This document shows positions 59,024 through 64,000 of a stretch of DNA of 64,000 nucleotides, piece after piece. A program made the position numbers and the translations under genes. The stretch spans positions 186,001 through 250,000 of the forward strand of contig JAHBSJ010000003.1 in NCBI GenBank assembly GCA_019639155.1. Direction: 5' to 3'. Origin of the DNA: Acidobacteriota bacterium. GTDB taxonomy: Bacteria > Acidobacteriota > Blastocatellia > Pyrinomonadales > Pyrinomonadaceae. The notes below the pieces were generated by a model. The model saw only the letters and a program-made list of their open reading frames with translations, ran no database searches and was not told where the DNA came from. Every line of letters begins with the position of its first letter. The stretch's first letter is position 1.

Positions 59024-59632
59024 ATGAGTAAGTTATTAGGATTGGTTATCGCGGCATCTGCGGCAATATTTGCTGCTGCATGCGGGGGCGACACCGGAAA
59101 TACGTCAAATAACGGAGCAAACAAGGCGGCGACCAATGCGAACACCACCGCAAATGCCGCAAAGCCCGCTGAGGAAGATCGCATCAAGTCGATCTTTGCG
59201 ATGAAAGGGGAACGAATGCCCGACGACAAAAAACTCGCGGAGCAGAAGCGCGAATTCGTTAATACGATCCATCTTTATTTGAAGCGAACTCCTGAAAATC
59301 TCAATTTCAACTGGGATGAGCGATTCAAAAATCCGCTTGAGCAGAAGCTTGAAGAAGGCGAGCACACGCTGTTCATCACACTTGCGTCAGCCGCCGGAAA
59401 GAAGATCGAGCCTGGCGACTATGTTGCGACGGAGGATGAAGATGCCGCAGAAAAGGCACCAATAGACAAGCCGCTTGCGATCATAACGTTAATTCGGCCC
59501 GACGGTGCGAAACGCCTGAATGGTAATGTGAAAGTAACGAGCGTCGATCCGATCATCTCGTATTCCTTCAACGAAAAGCCCGACGCGCCCGGACTCACCT
59601 CGATGGCATACGGAGCTCCGTTCAAGAATTAG
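59024..59632 (+). CDS. Lipoprotein of unknown function
   Basis: A 202-residue lipoprotein. MSKLLGLVIAASAAIFAAACGG ends in the lipobox FAAAC. An Asn/Thr/Ala-rich linker follows (NTSNNGANKAATNANTTANAA), a surface-lipoprotein style also seen in the gene at 39690. The folded part has LNFNWDERFKNPLEQ and HTLFITLASAAGKKIEPGDYVA. I recognise no family. AGGAG precedes the ATG, and a terminator follows. Confidence 0.8.
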   Translation: MSKLLGLVIAASAAIFAAACGGDTGNTSNNGANKAATNANTTANAAKPAEEDRIKSIFAMKGERMPDDKKLAEQKREFVNTIHLYLKRTPENLNFNWDERFKNPLEQKLEEGEHTLFITLASAAGKKIEPGDYVATEDEDAAEKAPIDKPLAIITLIRPDGAKRLNGNVKVTSVDPIISYSFNEKPDAPGLTSMAYGAPFKN

Positions 59633-59656
59633 TTTCTCGGTTTTGATCTAGCTTGG

Positions 59657-59683
59657 AGGCCGTCAATTATGGCGGCCTTTTTT
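59657..59683 (+). terminator. Rho-independent terminator
   Basis: AGGCCG (59657-59662) pairs with CGGCCT (59673-59678), followed by TTTTT. It lies 24 bp after the lipoprotein gene. Confidence 0.82.
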
Positions 59684-59732
59684 CGACGAAACCAGTAGAA
59701 ACAGAATTACGAAAGTTATAGAGTTGGTGAAT

Positions 59733-60350
59733 ATGGAATTGACCGTCGCAATTACGGGTGCATCCGGCGCGATCTATGCGAAACGAACGCTGCAGCTTCT
59801 CGCTGAAAGCGGCGATGTCGAGCGGATCAATCTGATAATGTCGGGTACGGCGGCCATCGTGGCACAGGTTGAGCTTGGCGTAAACCTGAAAGACCCAACG
59901 GCGGCGAAGTTCAACGAATGGCTCGGCCTCGAAGCCGGTTCAAAACTCATTCGTTATTGGCAGCTCGACAACCTGGCCGCGAAACCGTCGTCAGGGTCAC
60001 ACAGACAAGAAGGTATGATCATTGTGCCGTGTTCGATGGGGACGCTGGGAGCGATAGCGAGCGGTGCAGGAACGAATCTGATCCATCGCGCGGCCGACGT
60101 TTGTTTGAAGGAAGGCCGAAAGCTAGTGCTGGTGCCGCGAGAGACGCCGTATAACGCGATCCATTTGGAAAATATGCTGAGGCTATCGCACGCGGGGGCG
60201 AGAATTCTTCCTGCGAGTCCGGGATTTTACCATCGTCCGAAAAGTATCGACGAACTTGTCGATCATCTTTGCTATCGAATACTCGACCAGTTCGGTATCT
60301 CACACTCGCCGAAAACTCAGTGGACGGGGGAGGAAGTAGTTGATATCTGA
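59733..60350 (+). CDS. ubiX: UbiX-type flavin prenyltransferase
   Basis: A 205-residue UbiX family enzyme making prenylated FMN, the cofactor of UbiD-type decarboxylases. ITGASGAIYAKR is the N-terminal FMN site. IIVPCSMGTLGAIASGAGTNLIHRAADVCLKEGRKLVLVPRETP is the diagnostic core. LPASPGFYHRPKSIDELVDHL is also present. I chose the ATG at 59733; TTG/GTG at 59724/59727 are alternatives. In futalosine-type menaquinone synthesis UbiX/UbiD homologues act late, which fits mqnD 1.5 kb downstream. Confidence 0.95.
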   Translation: MELTVAITGASGAIYAKRTLQLLAESGDVERINLIMSGTAAIVAQVELGVNLKDPTAAKFNEWLGLEAGSKLIRYWQLDNLAAKPSSGSHRQEGMIIVPCSMGTLGAIASGAGTNLIHRAADVCLKEGRKLVLVPRETPYNAIHLENMLRLSHAGARILPASPGFYHRPKSIDELVDHLCYRILDQFGISHSPKTQWTGEEVVDI

Positions 60351-60365
60351 GAGTGGAGAAGCGAT

Positions 60366-61055
60366 ATGAGTTTTTTAAGAGTTACCGTTCTTTTCGTATT
60401 GTTCGGCCTTTGCGGGTCAGCGTTAGTTGCGCAGGAGCGTTTTATCCGGCCGGTCGATGAAGCGTCAAAGGATGCGTCGTTCCTTGCCTTTCGCAACCGG
60501 CTAATTACAGCGGTTGATAAGAAGGACGCCAGATACATCTATTCGATCGTCGATCCTCGGATACAGCTTAGTTTCGGCGGTGATGCGGGCTTGGCAACAT
60601 TCAAGAGGGTTTGGAAGTTGGAACGGGCTAACAGCGAATTTTGGAAAGAATTCGGACTGGTGATAAGGAACGGCGGCAGGTTCATCAACGAGCCGAACGC
60701 TCCGAAACAATTCGCTGCTCCTTACACCTACTCTGCATGGCCGGACGATCTGGACTCTTTTGAACATTTGTCGATCTTCGGCTTCGACGTGAATCTTCGC
60801 GAGCGGCCCAGCACCGATTCGCGCGTTCTCGGTCAACTTTCTTACAATGTGGTGCGTGTTGATACGTCTAAGTCGGTCACAAGGAAAGCCGGAGGCCGCG
60901 AGTTGGGCGGATTTACGTGGTATTACGTTGAGACACTCGGCGGAAAGAAAGGTTACGTGAGCGCCGATTATGTCCGCAGCCCGATAGATCTGCGTGCGGG
61001 ATTTGAAAGAAAACGCGGCGCATGGCGAATGACCTATTTTATCGCGGGTGACTAG
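60366..61055 (+). CDS. Secreted SH3-domain protein
   Basis: A 229-residue exported protein. The signal peptide is about 1-22 (FGLCGSALVAQ). The middle part (IQLSFGGDAGLATFKRVWKLERANSEFWKEFGLVI) is a conserved, helical N-terminal domain of unknown role. A bacterial SH3 domain (SH3_3) follows: DVNLRERPSTDSRVLGQLSYNVVRVD, then GKKGYVSADYVRSP. Such domains often bind the cell wall. It is 15 bp after ubiX and ends 2 bp before the methyltransferase, so the genes form an operon. Confidence 0.85.
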   Translation: MSFLRVTVLFVLFGLCGSALVAQERFIRPVDEASKDASFLAFRNRLITAVDKKDARYIYSIVDPRIQLSFGGDAGLATFKRVWKLERANSEFWKEFGLVIRNGGRFINEPNAPKQFAAPYTYSAWPDDLDSFEHLSIFGFDVNLRERPSTDSRVLGQLSYNVVRVDTSKSVTRKAGGRELGGFTWYYVETLGGKKGYVSADYVRSPIDLRAGFERKRGAWRMTYFIAGD

Positions 61056-61057
61056 GT

Positions 61058-61816
61058 TTGAGTTTGGATCCGACAGAAAGGTTTTCGAACCGTGTAGAAG
61101 ACTACATAAAATTCCGGCCGTCTTATCCCGACGTCGCGATAGATACGATCATTCGCGAGGCCGGCCTGTCTGCAGGTTCGACGGTCGCGGATATCGGTTG
61201 CGGAACCGGAATTTCGTCAAGGCCCTTTCTTGAACGAGGAATGCGCGTGTTCGGCATCGAACCGAATGATGCCATGCGTGCCGCGGCGATAGAATATCTT
61301 GCCGAATTCTCAAATTTCGCTGCTTATAACTCGTCTGCCGAGGCCACAGGACTTAAAGAAGGTTCGGTTGACGCTGTGATCGCGGCCCAGGCGTTTCACT
61401 GGTTTGACGCAGAGAGGACGCGGGAAGAATTTAGGCGGATATTGAGGCCTTCTGGCAGCGTCGTGCTGATGTGGAATGAAAGGCTTCTAGACGCGACCGA
61501 GTTTTTGCGGGATTACGAAGAACTCCTTCTGAGATATGCTTCGGATTACACTGAGATAAGGCACGACAAGTTTGGCCCCGACGTCCTCGGCAGATTTTTC
61601 GATGCCGCTTTTGAGCGGTTCGAATTCAAGAATATTCAATTGCTGGATCTGGACGGCGTCATCGGCAGGGTCAGGTCGTCCTCATATATGCCAAATGCTG
61701 ATTCACCGGTTTACGGTGAGTTGATCGATAGTTTGCAGGCATTGTTTGCCAAACACGCTGAAAACGGTAGAATTGAGATTTTCTACGAAACCCGCGTTTA
61801 TATTTCGCGGTTATGA
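61058..61816 (+). CDS. Class I SAM-dependent methyltransferase
   Basis: A 252-residue methyltransferase. Motif I is TVADIGCGTGISSRPF (about 42-57), followed by VFGIEPNDAM. VDAVIAAQAFHWFDAERTREEFRRILRPSGSVVLMWN carries motif II and III. The substrate is unknown; the FHWF signature is common in small-molecule methyltransferases of the UbiE-like class. It begins with TTG at 61058 (TTG at 61064 also possible); no ATG lies near. The stop is 3 bp before the mqnD start. Confidence 0.9.
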   Translation: MSLDPTERFSNRVEDYIKFRPSYPDVAIDTIIREAGLSAGSTVADIGCGTGISSRPFLERGMRVFGIEPNDAMRAAAIEYLAEFSNFAAYNSSAEATGLKEGSVDAVIAAQAFHWFDAERTREEFRRILRPSGSVVLMWNERLLDATEFLRDYEELLLRYASDYTEIRHDKFGPDVLGRFFDAAFERFEFKNIQLLDLDGVIGRVRSSSYMPNADSPVYGELIDSLQALFAKHAENGRIEIFYETRVYISRL

Positions 61817-61819
61817 TCT

Positions 61820-62680
61820 ATGTCCTCAAACGATAACGACACTCCCGAATTGCGTACCATCACCCTGGCTCATTCACCTGACTCCGATGATGCCTTCATG
61901 TTTTATGGGCTGGCAACCAACAAGCTTGAAACAGAAGGCCTCAAGTTTGAGCACACCCTCAAAGACATCCAATCATTGAATGAAGATGCCAAGAACGGTG
62001 TTTTTGACGTCACCGCGATCTCGTTCCACGCATACTCATACGTTGCCGATAAGTATGCTCTTCTGCCTCACGGGGCAAGCATCGGCGATAAGTACGGTCC
62101 GATCGTGGTTGCTCGTGAACCGAAATCCGTAGACGAGATCGGTTCATTGAAGATCGCGGTTCCGGGCGAAATGACGAGCGCTTATTTGGCTCTGAGGATC
62201 TTTAATAAGAATTTTGATCACATCGTTGTGCCGTTCGATGAGATCATCGACGCCGTGCAGCACGGTCGTGCGGATGCGGGGCTGCTGATACACGAGGGAC
62301 AGCTTTTCTATCATCAGAAAGGACTTCACAAGGTGATCGACCTCGGCGAATGGTGGTTTGAAAAGACGGGATTGCCGCTGCCGATGGGCGGAAATGTGAT
62401 CCGCCGCGACCTCGGTCCTGAGCTGATGGAACAGGTTTCTAAGCACCTGCATCGTTCGATCGTCTATTCGATGGAGAACCGCGAAGACGCACTCTCATAT
62501 GCAATGCAGTTCGCTCGCGATATGCAGCCGGAACTTGCCGACCGTTTTGTCGCGATGTGGGTCAACGATCTGACGCTGGATTACGGCGACCGCGGCAGGG
62601 AAGCTGTGAGATTGTTCTTGGACGAGGGCTTCAAGGCCGGCATTATTCCGCACAAGGTCGATGTAGAATTCGTTGGTTGA
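61820..62680 (+). CDS. mqnD: 1,4-dihydroxy-6-naphthoate synthase (menaquinone, futalosine pathway)
   Basis: A 286-residue MqnD, converting cyclic dehypoxanthine futalosine to 1,4-dihydroxy-6-naphthoate. The family signature is [17 protein letters not shown] at the N-terminus. [37 protein letters not shown] and [29 protein letters not shown] also match. Its fold is a periplasmic binding protein-like two-lobe structure, in the cytoplasm. It shows that this bacterium makes menaquinone by the futalosine route; mqnA, C and E are not in the window. Confidence 0.93.
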   Translation: MSSNDNDTPELRTITLAHSPDSDDAFMFYGLATNKLETEGLKFEHTLKDIQSLNEDAKNGVFDVTAISFHAYSYVADKYALLPHGASIGDKYGPIVVAREPKSVDEIGSLKIAVPGEMTSAYLALRIFNKNFDHIVVPFDEIIDAVQHGRADAGLLIHEGQLFYHQKGLHKVIDLGEWWFEKTGLPLPMGGNVIRRDLGPELMEQVSKHLHRSIVYSMENREDALSYAMQFARDMQPELADRFVAMWVNDLTLDYGDRGREAVRLFLDEGFKAGIIPHKVDVEFVG

Positions 62681-62764
62681 TGCTGTGCTTTTCGGAAACC
62701 AATATTGCCGGTACGGCGTATCAACAATATTGACCAAGCTACATAGTCGAGGAATTTCGCAGTA

Positions 62765-64000
62765 ATGAAAAAATTCTTATTCACTTTCTTGGCCGCCGCA
62801 TTTGCCGCGGCCCTTTCAATTTCCGCCCAACAAGATATGAAGCCACCGGTACCTAAAAAAGTCCCCAGCGTTCTGAAGATACACGGCTACGAGATCGTCG
62901 ATAACTACGCCTGGATGAGAGATCGCAATGAGAAAAAGGATCCCGAGATAATCAAATTTCTCGAGGAAGAGAATGCCTACACGGACTTTCATATGGGCAA
63001 GCACCAAGGCTTTGTGGACTCGCTCTACAAGGAAATGCTCGGTCGCATCAAACAGACGGATTTGAGCGTACCTTACAAGAAAGGGAATTATTGGTATTTC
63101 ACAAAGGTCGAGGAAGGCAAGCAGTATCCGACATTCCTTCGAAGCCGAACATCGGACGGAGCAAGCCCCGAGATCCTGCTTGACCAGAATAAGATGGCCG
63201 AAGGCTTTCAGTATTTCGCTATTTCGATATTTGAACCAAGTGACGATGGCAATCTGCTTGCGTTTGCAACTGATACCACGGGCTACAGGCAGTATCTACT
63301 GCAGGTGAAGGATCTGCGAACCGGAGAAATTCTCTCAGACAAGATTGAGCGTGTCACATCGGCCGAATGGTCACCCGACGGGAAGTACCTTTTTGTAGGA
63401 CAGGAAGATGAGGTCTCTAAGCGTTCTGACAAGATCTGGCGACACGAACTCGGCACCAAAAACACAAAACTTATTTTCGAGGAGAAGGACGTTTATTTTA
63501 ATTCAGGGGTAGGACGTTCGCGCGACGGACAGATGTATTTTATTGCATCGTATGCGAAGACCTCCACCGAATATCGTTATCTGCCGGCTAATGCCGTGAA
63601 GGACGGGACGTTCAGCGTGCTGGCTCCCCGCCGCGAAGGCCACGAGTATTACGCGGATTTTGATCGAGGCGAATTCTACATCCGCACGAACAAGGACGCT
63701 GAGAATTTCAAGGTCATGCGTGTTTCGCAGAAAGATCCGAATGAGAGGTTTTGGAGGGATTTCGTTCCTTATAACCCGAAGGTGAAGATCGAAGGCATCG
63801 AATTTTTCAAGGATCATGCGGTTGTCTCCGAGCTTGAGAACGGGCTTGAGTACCTTCGTGTGATGGACAGGCGGACGCGTCGGGCTCCGATGCGAATACT
63901 GACTGATGAGAGCGTCTATACGATGGGGCTTGGGTACAATCCCGAATACGATACGCCCGTCGTGCGTTATGGCTATTCTTCGATGATCACGCCTAATTCG
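62765..64000 (+). CDS. Secreted prolyl oligopeptidase family protein (3' end beyond window)
   Basis: The first 412 residues of an S9A-type peptidase. The signal peptide is MKKFLFTFLAAAFAAALSISAQ. The propeller domain begins with VLKIHGYEIVDNYAWMRDRNEKKDPEIIKFLEEENAYTD, the hallmark of oligopeptidase B/prolyl oligopeptidase. The catalytic Ser/Asp/His lie beyond the right edge, so activity cannot be judged. It is likely an exported endopeptidase. It lies 84 bp after mqnD; a CAATATTG inverted repeat of unclear role is in that gap. Confidence 0.9.
   Translation, partial: MKKFLFTFLAAAFAAALSISAQQDMKPPVPKKVPSVLKIHGYEIVDNYAWMRDRNEKKDPEIIKFLEEENAYTDFHMGKHQGFVDSLYKEMLGRIKQTDLSVPYKKGNYWYFTKVEEGKQYPTFLRSRTSDGASPEILLDQNKMAEGFQYFAISIFEPSDDGNLLAFATDTTGYRQYLLQVKDLRTGEILSDKIERVTSAEWSPDGKYLFVGQEDEVSKRSDKIWRHELGTKNTKLIFEEKDVYFNSGVGRSRDGQMYFIASYAKTSTEYRYLPANAVKDGTFSVLAPRREGHEYYADFDRGEFYIRTNKDAENFKVMRVSQKDPNERFWRDFVPYNPKVKIEGIEFFKDHAVVSELENGLEYLRVMDRRTRRAPMRILTDESVYTMGLGYNPEYDTPVVRYGYSSMITPNS

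Noticed and set aside
62700..62764. CAATATTG inverted repeat after mqnD as terminator
   Set aside because: The arms are short and AT-rich, the loop is long and no T run follows.
1..64000. CRISPR array, prophage or integrative element
   Set aside because: No regularly spaced direct repeats, no integrase, transposase or phage structural genes; both tRNAs have no attachment-site duplication that I could see.

Overview
The window reads as a chromosomal segment of a Gram-negative, environmental bacterium. I infer Acidobacteriota, most likely Blastocatellia/Pyrinomonadales-like. The grounds are moderate-to-high GC, a CSLREA/FG-GAP surface protein, an ECF sigma factor next to a transmembrane Ser/Thr kinase, separate heptose genes (rfaE1, rfaE2) implying LPS, a futalosine-type menaquinone gene, many secreted proteases and lipoproteins, and short dispersed repeats. 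The taxon comes from gene content only. No phage, plasmid, CRISPR array or rRNA was seen, and no stretch over 300 bp lacks a gene or gene remnant.

Layout. 1-5.1 kb: 5' part of a giant secreted CSLREA/beta-helix/FG-GAP protein (minus), divergent from an ECF sigma factor and a Ser/Thr kinase (5.3-8.0 kb). 8.0-10.2 kb (minus): overlapping genes pepP, brnT, brnA, doxX. 10.4-12.9 kb: three unassigned membrane or exported proteins and a secreted protein, overlapping queE. 12.9-17.1 kb: queE, a class A beta-lactamase-like gene, queC with an extra N-terminal domain, a secreted protein, a broken second queC 3' end and a VapBC pair. 17.1-24.4 kb (minus): membrane protein, M16 peptidase, flotillin-NfeD pair, a broken GxxExxY cassette and an M14 carboxypeptidase. 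24.5-29.6 kb: OPT transporter, lipoprotein, PilZ protein, Gfo/Idh/MocA oxidoreductase. 29.6-31.4 kb (minus): alpha/beta hydrolase and a peptidoglycan-binding repeat protein.

31.6-39.6 kb carries fatty acid beta-oxidation (fadN, fadA, fadE), with a perfect 20-bp FadR-like palindrome ahead of fadN and five unrelated genes between fadN and fadA. 39.7-42.4 kb holds lipoproteins, a glycine-zipper protein and a cupin. 42.5-44.9 kb is a tight run of a predicted DEDD exonuclease, an FkbM methyltransferase and an orphan DNA methyltransferase. 45.5-48.3 kb (minus) has rfaE1, rfaE2, a hypothetical gene and rsmE. 48.4-51.1 kb has an FG-GAP protein and a subtilisin with a BACON domain. Then come tRNA-His and tRNA-Arg, a 40-residue membrane mini-protein, cmk, a glycerophosphodiesterase, ltaE, DUF2911, DUF5996, rpiB and a PD40 protein. 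The right end (plus) has a trypsin-TPR protein, a lipoprotein, ubiX, an SH3 protein, a methyltransferase, mqnD and a truncated prolyl-oligopeptidase.

The most unusual material is small-scale. A palindromic repeat lies in frame inside the M14 peptidase. A short tandem repeat lies in frame inside the M16 peptidase. A GxxExxY gene is split by one stop codon and framed by inverted repeats. A queC remnant sits 0.7 kb from an intact queC that has an extra domain. A family of roughly 27-bp repeats forms an inverted-repeat element between fadA and fadE and also encodes part of a signal peptide.
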